NCBI RefSeq assembly: GCF_900188435.1
Contig: NZ_FYFA01000002.1
Coordinates: forward strand, 806,001-870,000
Origin: Marinobacter sp. es.048
GTDB taxonomy: Bacteria; Pseudomonadota; Gammaproteobacteria; Pseudomonadales; Oleiphilaceae
DNA: 64,000 nucleotides
Direction: 5' to 3'
Under the pieces are notes generated by a model. The model was not told the DNA's origin. It saw only the letters and a list, made by a program, of their open reading frames with translations, and searched no databases. Each line of letters opens with the position of its first letter. The stretch's first letter is position 1. The position numbers and the translations under genes were made by a program. Shown here one piece after another: positions 46,502-56,768 of this stretch.

Positions 46502-46587
46502 ACCAAATGACGACGGTCGTTTCATTTGGTCTCTCTCATCAGGAGCTAAAAGCTCTTTTAACGCCCCGCCTCTGGCGGGGCTTTTTT
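46502..46587 (+). ncRNA. Candidate Fur-regulated small RNA
   Basis: About 86 bases from the inferred start just after the Fur-box promoter to an intrinsic terminator. A 5' stem-loop (CCAAATGA/TCATTTGG with an inner CGAC/GTCG) is at 46503-46529. A pyrimidine-rich single strand with CTCTCTCATC (46531-46540) follows and could pair with purine-rich Shine-Dalgarno regions. A small GAGC/GCTC hairpin and a CTCTTTTA stretch precede the terminator, whose six-U tail would suit Hfq. The architecture resembles RyhB and PrrF: short, Fur-box at the -10, own terminator, no good coding frame. I do not see clear sequence identity to either. Iron-starvation induction is predicted, not shown. Confidence 0.6.
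46563..46587 (+). terminator. Intrinsic terminator of the small RNA candidate
   Basis: GCCCCGCC, TCT loop, GGCGGGGC, then six Ts. The U-run exists only on the plus strand, so it serves a plus-strand transcript although the only adjoining protein-coding gene, the rhomboid gene, is on the minus strand. Confidence 0.9.
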
Positions 46588-47449
46588 ATGCGCCCCGCCT
46601 ACGTCTTACGGGCAAAACCACCGCAAGGGCCAGCCCGGCAACAAATCCACCCAGGTGCGCTTCATTGGCCATACGCCCGAGCCCGATCATTTCGGGGAGC
46701 GACGTAAACCCGATCACCATCCACGCAACCGCAAAGGTAACCAGTGCAGGCGGAAACTGGAACCTCGGTGCAGATCGCTGGCTAAGCCAGCAGTAGCCCA
46801 GAATCCCATAAACCACCCCGGATAGCCCACCGAAAAGAGGCCCGGACACAAAATACTGCAAGCCATTGGAGAACAGGCTCGTAATCACAAACAGAGTGAT
46901 CAATCGGGCCCGACCATCGAACCACTCGATCTGGCTGCCCAGAAACCAGAGCATGACGGAATTGAAAATTATATGGGTCCAGCTGAAGTGCAGAAAATCC
47001 GGTGTCAGCAGCCGCCAGATCTGGCCACTGGCCAGGGTGGCGGTTAACGCGTCAATACGACCGGCCATGGTGCTCCAGTCATAATCCCGGGGATCAATCA
47101 TCATCAGGCCGACCGCCAGTTCATTCTGGCCCATGGCCGTGAGCCAGACCATGGCCACAGCAAACACAATAATCCCGATTACGAGCGGCGCATGACGAGG
47201 TGAAGGCTGCCAGCGCCCGCCAACAAAAACCGGCGACCGGTTCTGGCGATCCACAGCTTCCCTGATTTCGGGTTCCGCCATGAAGCGATCAAGGGCGGAG
47301 AGCACGGGTTCAGCGTGGGCAGGATCTTCCAGCCAGAGTACCTGGAAGCCCCCTTCTTCCGTAATGCGATGGGTCACACCCTGCCCGTTCAGCCAACGGC
47401 TGAAGCTGGCCAGATTCACCGTAGTATCCAACTGCTTGACTCGGTACAC
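46586..47449 (-). CDS. Rhomboid-family intramembrane serine protease (GlpG-like)
   Basis: A 287-residue GlpG-type rhomboid. A cytosolic N-terminal domain (1-85) leads to six membrane helices. The catalytic serine is S210 in GGLSGVVYG and the histidine is H265 in NEAHLGGF. The oxyanion-side HIIFNSVMLW motif is at 159-168. It cleaves membrane-spanning helices within the bilayer. E. coli GlpG has 276 residues with Ser201 and His254, a close match. Its TAA abuts the U-run of the small RNA terminator on the other strand. A metallophosphoesterase gene lies 43 bases upstream on the same strand. Confidence 0.92.
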   Translation of the reverse strand: MYRVKQLDTTVNLASFSRWLNGQGVTHRITEEGGFQVLWLEDPAHAEPVLSALDRFMAEPEIREAVDRQNRSPVFVGGRWQPSPRHAPLVIGIIVFAVAMVWLTAMGQNELAVGLMMIDPRDYDWSTMAGRIDALTATLASGQIWRLLTPDFLHFSWTHIIFNSVMLWFLGSQIEWFDGRARLITLFVITSLFSNGLQYFVSGPLFGGLSGVVYGILGYCWLSQRSAPRFQFPPALVTFAVAWMVIGFTSLPEMIGLGRMANEAHLGGFVAGLALAVVLPVRRRRGA

Positions 47450-47492
47450 CGCTTACTCCGCCTCCGGAATTGATTCAGCCTCGATGCTCGGT

Positions 47493-48506
47493 TTAGCGCG
47501 CAACGCTGTCTTCGCTGGTCGGATAGTCCGGTTGCTCCGGCCTTTCCACATCTACCCAGACAAACTTGTCCCGGCAAAGTGCCCGCTCACCATCCATCCG
47601 ATAAGCCACCAGCCGCCCGTACTTCACGGCACTGTAGTCGATGCAGGCGACATTGGACTTGAGCGGCGCCGGCTCACCCTCCATCCAGTAATGCCCCACA
47701 AACACCGGCGGCGCATCAAGGGGATAGCTGATGAGCTGTTTGCGCTCGTCCTCAGTCAGTACCCGGCTTGCCACTTCCGGTGGCAGTGGGTCTGGCTGGA
47801 ATACCACATCGGCATAAGTATGCGGATCGTCGGCCCAGAACTTGGTTCGGAAAAACTCACGCACGTAGCCGTCCCGACCGGTGATGGCCATGCCCTCGGG
47901 AAGCCTGAGATCTGTTCCCCGCAAAAGCGTATCCATGACCTGCCCGGCAAAGGACTCAATAGCGGCAGACGCGTGCAGGAAGTCCTCATCGATACAGGCG
48001 CCGCCCTGCGACTGCTTGAATTTTTCGATCAGATCGCCGTCCCAGCAGGCGTGAACAACCCGGAAATCCTCATCGTCGATGAACAGCGGTATGGTATAGA
48101 ACCACTCGAGAAATTCATTCCACTCGTACGGATGCGCCTCGAACTGTTCCAGCGTCTCCCGGATCAGACGGTCATGACGGGCGTTGTGCTCACGCAAAAA
48201 GGTTTTGCCGCTGCCGGGACGTGCACGCGTGCAGTAACCCAGTGCATTGTATTCATGATTGCCCATAACAATGCGGGCCGAACCGTGTTCCACCATATCC
48301 CGCACAAGGTGCAACGCCTCGCGGATGCGAGGGCCGCGATCGATAATATCGCCGATGAAGATCGCCTGGCGACGTGGGTGCTGATAAACCCCGTTGACCT
48401 TACGGTACCCCATCTGGTCCAGCAATCTGGTGAGCGTATGGGCACAACCGTGAATATCGCCAATGATGTCGTAACCGCGGCTTGCGGTCGGATTTGTTGC
48501 AGCCAT
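47493..48506 (-). CDS. Metallophosphoesterase (Ap4A-hydrolase/PrpE-like)
   Basis: A 337-residue calcineurin-like phosphoesterase. Metal-binding motifs are GDIHGC (about 16-21), GDIIDRGPR (about 52-60) and GNHEYN (about 81-86), with later histidines in VVHACWDGD and VFVGHYW. This set matches the bacterial Ap4A hydrolase / PrpE / serine-threonine phosphatase group. The true substrate, dinucleotide or phosphoprotein, cannot be told apart here. The ATG at 48506 follows the nadK stop by two bases, so the genes are coupled. Confidence 0.87.
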   Translation of the reverse strand: MAATNPTASRGYDIIGDIHGCAHTLTRLLDQMGYRKVNGVYQHPRRQAIFIGDIIDRGPRIREALHLVRDMVEHGSARIVMGNHEYNALGYCTRARPGSGKTFLREHNARHDRLIRETLEQFEAHPYEWNEFLEWFYTIPLFIDDEDFRVVHACWDGDLIEKFKQSQGGACIDEDFLHASAAIESFAGQVMDTLLRGTDLRLPEGMAITGRDGYVREFFRTKFWADDPHTYADVVFQPDPLPPEVASRVLTEDERKQLISYPLDAPPVFVGHYWMEGEPAPLKSNVACIDYSAVKYGRLVAYRMDGERALCRDKFVWVDVERPEQPDYPTSEDSVAR

Positions 48507-48508
48507 GA

Positions 48509-49393
48509 TCAACTCGCTGATATTTCACTAGCCCAGCCAAGCTTGTCACGGCAGGTGGCGTAGAAATTATGGTCGGTGGGGTGAATCAACCGGATCTTGA
48601 ACGGCTTTTTGGTAATGCGAATGATATCGCCTGGCGCACAGGCAATGTTCATCTGGCCGTCAAAGCTGATTTGCGGATAGGTTTCATTGGTCTCCCCGAT
48701 CACCAGTTTGATCTCACTCTTGCCATCGACAACGATCGGCCTGCTACTGAGAGTGTGGGGAAACATGGGCACCAGAACAATGGCATCCAGCTTGGGATGC
48801 ATGATCGGGCCGCCCGCGGAAAGCGAGTAGGCCGTAGACCCTGTCGGAGTGGAGACGATCAGGCCATCCGAGCGCTGGCTGTAGACAAAATGACCGTCAA
48901 TGAACAGATCGAAGCCGATCATCCGGGTGGATTTACCCGGATGCAGCACGACATCGTTCAGGGCGGTACCAAACCCGAGGGGCTGGCCATTACGCTCGAC
49001 GTTGCCATCCAGCAAAAACCGTGTTTCCTCCATGTATTCGCCCTCCAGAACCTTACCCAGTCGTTCCTCGAGGTCGGAAGGCGATATGTCGGTCAGAAAG
49101 CCCAGACGGCCACGGTTCACCCCAAGCAAGGGAATCTTGGACTTGGCCAGCTCACGGGCGGCGCCCAGAAGGCTGCCATCACCGCCGACCACGATAACCA
49201 GATCACAGATCTCGCCCAGCAGTTTTTTGCTTGCCACCTGCAGGCCATGCCCGGGCAACATGCTGGCCGTGTCTTCCTCAAGAATGACGTGGTAGTTGTT
49301 GGCGATCAGGTACTGTTTGAGCTGGCGCAGCGATTCAACCACTTTCACGCTGCCCATACGGCCAATCACACCAATGTTCCTGAACTGATCCAT
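48509..49393 (-). CDS. nadK: NAD kinase
   Basis: A 294-residue NAD kinase making NADP+ from NAD+ and ATP. It has the GGDGSLLGA motif near 66-74, NRGRLGFLTD near 88-97 and the TPTGSTAYSLSAGGP loop near 177-191. The ATG at 49393 has AGGAAA six bases upstream. It forms a two-gene unit with the metallophosphoesterase. The hypothetical gene at 49506 is on the same strand 112 bases upstream and may share its transcript. Confidence 0.97.
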   Translation of the reverse strand: MDQFRNIGVIGRMGSVKVVESLRQLKQYLIANNYHVILEEDTASMLPGHGLQVASKKLLGEICDLVIVVGGDGSLLGAARELAKSKIPLLGVNRGRLGFLTDISPSDLEERLGKVLEGEYMEETRFLLDGNVERNGQPLGFGTALNDVVLHPGKSTRMIGFDLFIDGHFVYSQRSDGLIVSTPTGSTAYSLSAGGPIMHPKLDAIVLVPMFPHTLSSRPIVVDGKSEIKLVIGETNETYPQISFDGQMNIACAPGDIIRITKKPFKIRLIHPTDHNFYATCRDKLGWASEISAS

Positions 49394-49505
49394 GAAGTTT
49401 CCTGTGGTGTCGGGATGCGGCGGGGACAAACGAAACCGTTACCCCGGTGACAATCTGGCGTACAGTTTAACGAAAGTCACCCCGATACTGAAAAAAGTTC
49501 GGGCC

Positions 49506-50753
49506 TCAGGACTGGTGTTTCTCGCAACGGTCATCAATGCCCGGGCGAAATTCCGCTGGCTGACTGACTCGCAGAATCGGCTCGCCGCAGACTTTGCCAT
49601 CGTCGCTTTCATGGGCGCAGACAGGATTTTCGTAGTGCGCCAGCCATTCCTGATAAGCGGGTTCATTCATGCCGCAGCGTTCTGCAGCATAGGCGGTGGG
49701 GTTGCTGAAGTAGGTTTCAATGTCTTTGAAAGGCAGTGTTACATGACCGGCGCCCGGTTGGTAGGCCACCAGAAACACCGACTGGCGCTTCAGGTGGTCC
49801 ATAATGGAGTCCTCCGGCGGCTCGCGATTGCGAAGCTCGTGATTCTCCTCCTCAAGGGCAACGATTTTCTCGTCCCTTAATTCCAACTCCCGCTGACGTC
49901 GCTCCAATTGCTCCCTGAGCAGCAAGAGTTCAGCACCCGCGTTCGAGTCCTCACGCTGCTTTTCTTCACCAACAGCGGCCATCTGCTCCTGCATGGAGAG
50001 GTACTGCTCGTTTCGCTCCGACAGACGCTTTTTAAGCTGTTCATTACTCAGGCGCTGGCGCTCGTATTTCTGCTCGAGATCCGCGATATCACTGCGCAAA
50101 CCCTGAATTTCCAGCCGATGCTCCCGCTGGATGTCAGACAGCGCATCGCGGTGAACACTCTGCAGGGTCTTGATCCGCAGGCGCTGTTCACGAATCAGCT
50201 GTGCCAGACGGGAACGATCCGCGGCTGCAGCGGCCTCTTCACGTTCATTGGAATCCTCAGCCTGTTCGCTCAGAACCGGAATATTTTCTTCCTGAACCGG
50301 CTCCACTTTTCGGAATTTGAGACTGTTGGCTTCAACCGCTTTGCGAATCGCCTGGAAATGGTTGTTCCCGGGTGTCATGTCCGGGTCCCAGAGATCTTCC
50401 TTGAACTTGGAGTCAGGGCATTGGCTACGGCAAACCAGCCGGATCGCACCGCCGCCCATGTCCGGCCCTTTGGCGCCTTTCCTGGCCAGCCCTTCGATAG
50501 GTACATTCCAATGACTGTCTGCCCTGCCCTCCTCATCAAACCAGATGCGGAAGAACACCAGTGCCTGGACCCGAAGATCGGCACTCAGCTCAACCAGAAC
50601 AGCCCTGACATCAGTTTCGGCAAGATCGGACAGCCCTACATAGCCATCCAGGAAGGCTCCGAATTCACTGGCCCGCATCTCGCGGGCCACCTGACTCCCT
50701 TCCACAAAAAATACCGCCGAATAACCATCGGTTGCCTGGTCGGCAGACACCAT
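49506..50753 (-). CDS. Coiled-coil hypothetical protein with C-terminal Cys/His motif
   Basis: A 415-residue cytosolic protein I cannot name. The N-terminal 150 residues form a mixed alpha/beta domain with a glycine-rich KGPDMGGGAIRLVCRSQCPDSKF segment near 101-123. Residues about 185-330 are a long, charged coiled coil. The last 40 residues contain NPVCAHE, VCGE and CEKH, which could hold a zinc ion. GGAG lies eight bases before the ATG at 50753; an upstream TTG would shift that site inside the gene. A scaffold or DNA-associated role is only a guess from the architecture. Confidence 0.7.
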   Translation of the reverse strand: MVSADQATDGYSAVFFVEGSQVAREMRASEFGAFLDGYVGLSDLAETDVRAVLVELSADLRVQALVFFRIWFDEEGRADSHWNVPIEGLARKGAKGPDMGGGAIRLVCRSQCPDSKFKEDLWDPDMTPGNNHFQAIRKAVEANSLKFRKVEPVQEENIPVLSEQAEDSNEREEAAAAADRSRLAQLIREQRLRIKTLQSVHRDALSDIQREHRLEIQGLRSDIADLEQKYERQRLSNEQLKKRLSERNEQYLSMQEQMAAVGEEKQREDSNAGAELLLLREQLERRQRELELRDEKIVALEEENHELRNREPPEDSIMDHLKRQSVFLVAYQPGAGHVTLPFKDIETYFSNPTAYAAERCGMNEPAYQEWLAHYENPVCAHESDDGKVCGEPILRVSQPAEFRPGIDDRCEKHQS

Positions 50754-50862
50754 TGCGCGTTCTCCACAGTTCAACGACTCGACAGACTCAAAGCTATTAG
50801 TCTAGCCAGACAATCGTTTCTGCAAAGGGAAAAACTGCAACGATTTGTGATCGTGCTTGCGG

Positions 50863-53001
<2,139 letters not shown>

Positions 53002-53086
53002 TTAAACTACTCGTGGTCCTTGCCATCGACAATATCCAGGGATAACATTTTATTATCTTTGCATAACATGTCAGACAAAGACTTCA

Positions 53087-54136
53087 ATGAGCGACCAAAT
53101 ATCTGCCACCCCAAAAAGCCGAAACTCTCTCGGAGACATCAGTGTTCTCTATGTTTCTGCGCTCATGCGCGCGGCCGAGGCCGAAGGCGCCAACAGCACT
53201 GAACTGGCATCCCGTTTCCAACTTGACCATCAGACACTGAACTCCCCGGAAGCACGTATCAGCATTCCACGATTCATGCGCCTGGGGCACGCGGCGATCA
53301 GCGAGACCGGCAACCCTGCCCTGGGCTTGAGGATGGGGGCATTATCCCGTCCTGTCGACGCAGGTATTGCCGGGTTTGCCGGGGAAACCGCGAGCACTGT
53401 CGGGGCGGCAATCAGCATACTGATTCACTATGCCCTGCTGACCAGCCGCAACAGCCGCGGCGTACCAATGGTTTGGCCGGAAACCCGACAGGCCCAGTTC
53501 TACTCGATCCGCCCGTACAACGGCTTCAATTATTTTGTGGTGGATTCTGTTCTTGCCGCCTGGACTCAGTTCCTGAGAACCGTATCCGGTTGCTATGACG
53601 TTCTGGAAAGAGTCACCATCGAATACCAGCCCATTGGCCAGGATGATTTATTTGAAAGCTGGTTCCGCTGCCCGGTGCATTTTGGAGCGTCGAAAAACAG
53701 CCTTACTGTGCGACAGGATATCTGGGAGAGTGCGAGCCAGCAGGCCCAGCCCGCCATGCATGAAAAGCTGACAGATCTCTGCGAACGGGAACTGCAGCAG
53801 ATCCGACGGGGATGGACAACGGGAGACCGGGTGAAGAACCTGCTGACACCCCTGTTCCAGGGTGAAACCCCGAGCCTTGAAACCATTGCAATGAAACTGG
53901 GCACAGCGCCATGGACTCTCCAAAGACAGCTGGCGGCCGAGGGAACCGGGTTCAGGGAATTGATGGATGAAACGCGGAAGCAACTGGCACGGGATTATAT
54001 TCGAGAGACGGAGACATCACTGGCGGAAATTGCCTGGCTTCTGGGATTCGCCAATCCTGCCGCCTTTCACAAGGCGTATCGGCGGTGGTTCAGCCTGAGC
54101 CCGGGCGAACACCGAAAGCGAATCCGGCATTCCTGA
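53087..54136 (+). CDS. AraC-family transcriptional regulator divergent from fadH
   Basis: A 349-residue OruR-like regulator with an N-terminal Arabinose_bd-type domain (about 20-230). The C-terminal double HTH has TIAMKLGTAPWTLQRQLAAEGTGFRELMDETR and IAWLLGFANPAAFHKAYRRWFSLSPGEHRKR. It faces fadH across 154 bases, so control of fadH is a fair inference. The ribosome-binding site is weak. Convergent with a tiny acidic ORF. Confidence 0.88.
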   Translation: MSDQISATPKSRNSLGDISVLYVSALMRAAEAEGANSTELASRFQLDHQTLNSPEARISIPRFMRLGHAAISETGNPALGLRMGALSRPVDAGIAGFAGETASTVGAAISILIHYALLTSRNSRGVPMVWPETRQAQFYSIRPYNGFNYFVVDSVLAAWTQFLRTVSGCYDVLERVTIEYQPIGQDDLFESWFRCPVHFGASKNSLTVRQDIWESASQQAQPAMHEKLTDLCERELQQIRRGWTTGDRVKNLLTPLFQGETPSLETIAMKLGTAPWTLQRQLAAEGTGFRELMDETRKQLARDYIRETETSLAEIAWLLGFANPAAFHKAYRRWFSLSPGEHRKRIRHS

Positions 54137-54138
54137 GA

Positions 54139-54225
54139 TCAGAGCTCCATGGCATCATCCCAGCCGTCATCGTCTTCGTATTCCTCGAACTGACTTTCAA
54201 TCAACTCTTCTTCATAATCCCGCAT
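54139..54225 (-). CDS. Small acidic ORF, 28 residues
   Basis: Encodes a very acidic peptide beginning MRDYEEELIESQFEEYEDD and ending AMEL, with 15 Asp/Glu and 3 positive or amide-rich residues. AGGA lies eight bases before the ATG at 54225; an ATG at 54234 is possible but has the site too close. It ends three bases from the stop of the convergent AraC gene. The strong charge bias and proper site argue for a real gene, but it is short and unassigned. Confidence 0.45.
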   Translation of the reverse strand: MRDYEEELIESQFEEYEDDDGWDDAMEL

Positions 54226-54365
54226 GGCGGCCATCCTGTTCTTGAGTTTTCAGGAACAGACTAGATCGTCTTAGTGACAGAACGATGACACAGGGTTGCT
54301 TTCAGGCAGAAGCAAAACAGCTTCAGAAATTCTGAGGGCGTTGCAGGATACAGAGGAAGGGAAAA

Positions 54366-54442
54366 TGGCGGAGCGGACGGGACTCGAACCCGCGACCCCC
54401 GGCGTGACAGGCCGGTATTCTAACCAACTGAACTACCGCTCC
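54366..54442 (-). tRNA. tRNA-Asp (anticodon GTC)
   Basis: A 77-base gene on the minus strand with CCA encoded. The acceptor GGAGCGG pairs with CCGCTCC. The anticodon stem CCGGC/GCCGG carries loop CTGTCAC, anticodon GTC. The T-arm has GGTTCGAGTCC. Nearly identical to E. coli tRNA-Asp except in the anticodon stem. Confidence 0.97.
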
Positions 54443-54510
54443 GTGCGGGTCATCACAACTCGCCTCGAAAAGGCTTGGCAATCAAGGGTGTGATTGCTCG
54501 GTGACAACGA

Positions 54511-54544
54511 GGGCGCATTATAAAGAGGCACCCTGTTATGTCAA
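54511..54544 (-). promoter_or_regulatory. Consensus stable-RNA promoter for tRNA-Asp
   Basis: On the minus strand, perfect TTGACA (54539-54544) and perfect TATAAT (54517-54522) are 16 bases apart. They are followed by a GCGCCC discriminator (54511-54516), the pattern of promoters under stringent control. Transcription would start about 67 bases before the tRNA. Confidence 0.9.
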
Positions 54545-54574
54545 CGCTTTTCTGAAAATTTTTCAGAAAAGCGT
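54544..54574 (-). terminator. AT-rich hairpin after the AraC gene
   Basis: Fourteen-base perfect arms ACGCTTTTCTGAAA/TTTCAGAAAAGCGT around ATT, five bases after the AraC stop. No separate U-run follows on the minus strand, so it is a weaker terminator candidate; its last base touches the tRNA-Asp -35. Confidence 0.55.
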
Positions 54575-54578
54575 CCGA

Positions 54579-55610
54579 TTACATGGCATCGGCCATGGCA
54601 TCCTTGCCCTGGGCAGTTTTGCGGTATTCGATCGGCGTCATTCCGGACCAACGCTTGAATGCGCGATAGAACGTGCTGGGCTCAGAAAAGCCGGTCAGGT
54701 AGACAATCTCATCAATGGATTCATCGGTGGTTGCCAGCAGCTGGCGGGCAAGGCGATAGCGAAAATCCGCGAGTACCTGATTAAAACTGGTTTCGGCCTC
54801 CGTCAGCCGCGTACGCAGGGTCCTCGGCTTGATGCCAAGCCGCTCGGCCACAGCATCCAGGGTAACCTCTCCACTATCGAGGAGCTCTGCGACAATCCGC
54901 TCCACCTGACCGACGATGTCCTTCTTCTCCAAACGGGCAACCTGTTCGCTGGCGAACCGCTCGTGAAGATCCAGCAGCTCCGGCTCGGCATGCGGCGAGG
55001 CGTGGGACAGCAGCTTTGCCGGGAAATAAAGCTGGTTTTCCGACGCACCGAAGGTGACGTCGCACCCTAGCACCTCGCGAACATGATCCTGGCCCTCGGA
55101 ACGCTCGTGCTCGAACTCGATGCGTGACGGGTAAAAGCTGCCATCGGTGATCGAGCGAAAAAAGGTAATCAGTCCCAGCACGAAACATTCATTGAAATGC
55201 CGCAAACGGCGGACATCATCAGATGCCGCATCCAGTACCATGCAGGCATCGTCACCCTCAATAAAAAAATCTGTGTTTGCCGCGTCACTCAGCAGACGCT
55301 GATAGTTCTGGGCCCGGCGCAGACCCTCGCCGAAGGTTGGGCTGCTCAGAAAGAGGTACTCCAGCACCTGGCCCTTGTAGGCAGGCAGCAATTGCCCAAG
55401 GTGCAGACCCACATCCGGATCCCCGGAAACGTCCTCAACAGCCTGCCAGAAATACATCTGGGCACTGTGGGGGGTTCGAAGCTGCTCGGTATAAACGTAA
55501 TTCTCATCCACACCCAGGCGAGTGAAGATGGCATCGGTATCGATTCCCTTCTTTTTCATCGCCTCATAAATCAGGCGCAACATCACTCCCGCGTCACGAA
55601 GTTCCTGCAT
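54579..55610 (-). CDS. AraC-family transcriptional regulator divergent from a MaoC gene
   Basis: A 343-residue OruR-like AraC protein. The N-terminal ligand domain (about 20-220) is followed by a double HTH with AVAERLGIKPRTLRTRLTEAETSFNQVLADFR and IVYLTGFSEPSTFYRAFKRWSGMTPIEYRK. It faces the MaoC-like hydratase across 282 bases containing an 18-base tandem repeat, a typical AraC-type binding arrangement. GGAA precedes the ATG at 55610. The ligand is probably an acyl compound; inference from the neighbour. Confidence 0.9.
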   Translation of the reverse strand: MQELRDAGVMLRLIYEAMKKKGIDTDAIFTRLGVDENYVYTEQLRTPHSAQMYFWQAVEDVSGDPDVGLHLGQLLPAYKGQVLEYLFLSSPTFGEGLRRAQNYQRLLSDAANTDFFIEGDDACMVLDAASDDVRRLRHFNECFVLGLITFFRSITDGSFYPSRIEFEHERSEGQDHVREVLGCDVTFGASENQLYFPAKLLSHASPHAEPELLDLHERFASEQVARLEKKDIVGQVERIVAELLDSGEVTLDAVAERLGIKPRTLRTRLTEAETSFNQVLADFRYRLARQLLATTDESIDEIVYLTGFSEPSTFYRAFKRWSGMTPIEYRKTAQGKDAMADAM

Positions 55611-55692
55611 AAGATTCCGCTTTTTATTGGTTAACTACTGTGACCTTCCCGACACCCGCCGTGGCACGTCAGGTCAATGCCTGATCTGGTGG

Positions 55693-55724
55693 GGTTTGTC
55701 AGACTCCAGAGGTTTGTCAGACTC
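55693..55724. promoter_or_regulatory. Tandem direct repeats, candidate AraC operator
   Basis: GGTTTGTCAGACTC occurs at 55693-55706 and again at 55711-55724, an 18-base period. Two direct half-sites on one face of the helix are the usual AraC-family target. The site is 83 bases from the AraC start and 169 from the MaoC start. Confidence 0.5.
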
Positions 55725-55892
55725 AAGGGACCTATTAACCGCACCCTGTTAGACAATCGTCTTATATAAGAGCATATCAGGCCACAGACGCCGAGTTGTA
55801 CCAAAATGTAAAAAAAAGCATACCCTTTGCTTCAAAGCTTTCTACTCAGGTAATGCCGGGATTGATGGCCCGGGCTGTCAAGGAGAACACCA

Positions 55893-56768
55893 ATGTCAGA
55901 GACCCTCGTTTACCACAACACGCCGCCCGCCTTGTTACCGATGTATGGCAGAACACTGCTGCCAAAGCAGAAGCAAACCGGCGACGATATCAGCATCCCG
56001 GATCTCTCCGCGAGCCTGCTGGGTGTCAGCACCGCGGGCAAGAAACTGAAGCGCTACCAGCAGGTCTGCGGCTTCACGGCTGGCAGTCATCTGCCCGTTA
56101 CCTGGCCCCATGTGCTAGCTTTCCCCCTGCATCTGAAACTGCTTACCGAGAAGAGCTTTCCGTTGCCGCTACTGGGCCTGGTACACCTGCGAAACACCAT
56201 GACCCAGCACCGACCAATAGGCACCGGGGAAAACCTGGATCTCTTTGTAAGCCTGGGGAATACAGTGAAGAGCGGTCGGGGCGTGGAATTTGATTTGATT
56301 ACCGAGGCACGCTCGGCTGGCAGACTGGTTTGGGAGGAAGCGAGCACGACGCTGTTCCGGCAGCCGGATGGTGGGAGCAAATCTTCCGGCAAAAAAACGC
56401 CGCCGGAGCTGGAGCGTTATCCGAACACCGAGAACATGAAAGCCCCCGAGTCCATTGGCCGGCAATACGCCCGGGTATCCGGTGACAGCAACCCGATCCA
56501 CATGCATGCCCTGAGTGCCAAAGCATTCGGTTTTCCACGGGCAATCGCCCATGGCATGTGGACCAAGGCCCACGCACTCGCACTGCTGGAGCAACAGGAA
56601 GACTGGCAAAGTGGCGCTCTGAGCGTCAGCTGCCAGTTCAAGAAACCGCTGTTTCTGCCCGGAACAGCCCAACTGAACTGGCAAACGGGCGAAACGAGCT
56701 GGGACTATCAGGTGTTGAATGCCAAAGGCGATGCGCCTCATCTGACCGGGCGCATCGACTGGCTCTAA
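55893..56768 (+). CDS. MaoC-like acyl-CoA hydratase/dehydratase
   Basis: A 291-residue double hot-dog protein. The hydratase 2 motif is YARVSGDSNPIHMHALSAKAFGFPRAIAHGMW near 190-221, with catalytic Asp and His in GDSNPIH. The N-terminal half is a degenerate second hot-dog. Members hydrate or dehydrate enoyl/3-hydroxyacyl-CoA or ACP thioesters in fatty acid and polyhydroxyalkanoate metabolism. AAGGAG lies seven bases before the ATG at 55893. Its stop overlaps that of the convergent kinase gene by three bases. Confidence 0.88.
   Translation: MSETLVYHNTPPALLPMYGRTLLPKQKQTGDDISIPDLSASLLGVSTAGKKLKRYQQVCGFTAGSHLPVTWPHVLAFPLHLKLLTEKSFPLPLLGLVHLRNTMTQHRPIGTGENLDLFVSLGNTVKSGRGVEFDLITEARSAGRLVWEEASTTLFRQPDGGSKSSGKKTPPELERYPNTENMKAPESIGRQYARVSGDSNPIHMHALSAKAFGFPRAIAHGMWTKAHALALLEQQEDWQSGALSVSCQFKKPLFLPGTAQLNWQTGETSWDYQVLNAKGDAPHLTGRIDWL

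Noticed and set aside
46507..46707. A 66-codon plus-strand frame starting inside the small RNA candidate
   Set aside because: It runs through the intrinsic terminator and then antisense to the rhomboid gene, and has no ribosome-binding site.
55693..55724. Tandem repeat as a CRISPR remnant
   Set aside because: Only two copies with a four-base spacer; no cas genes.
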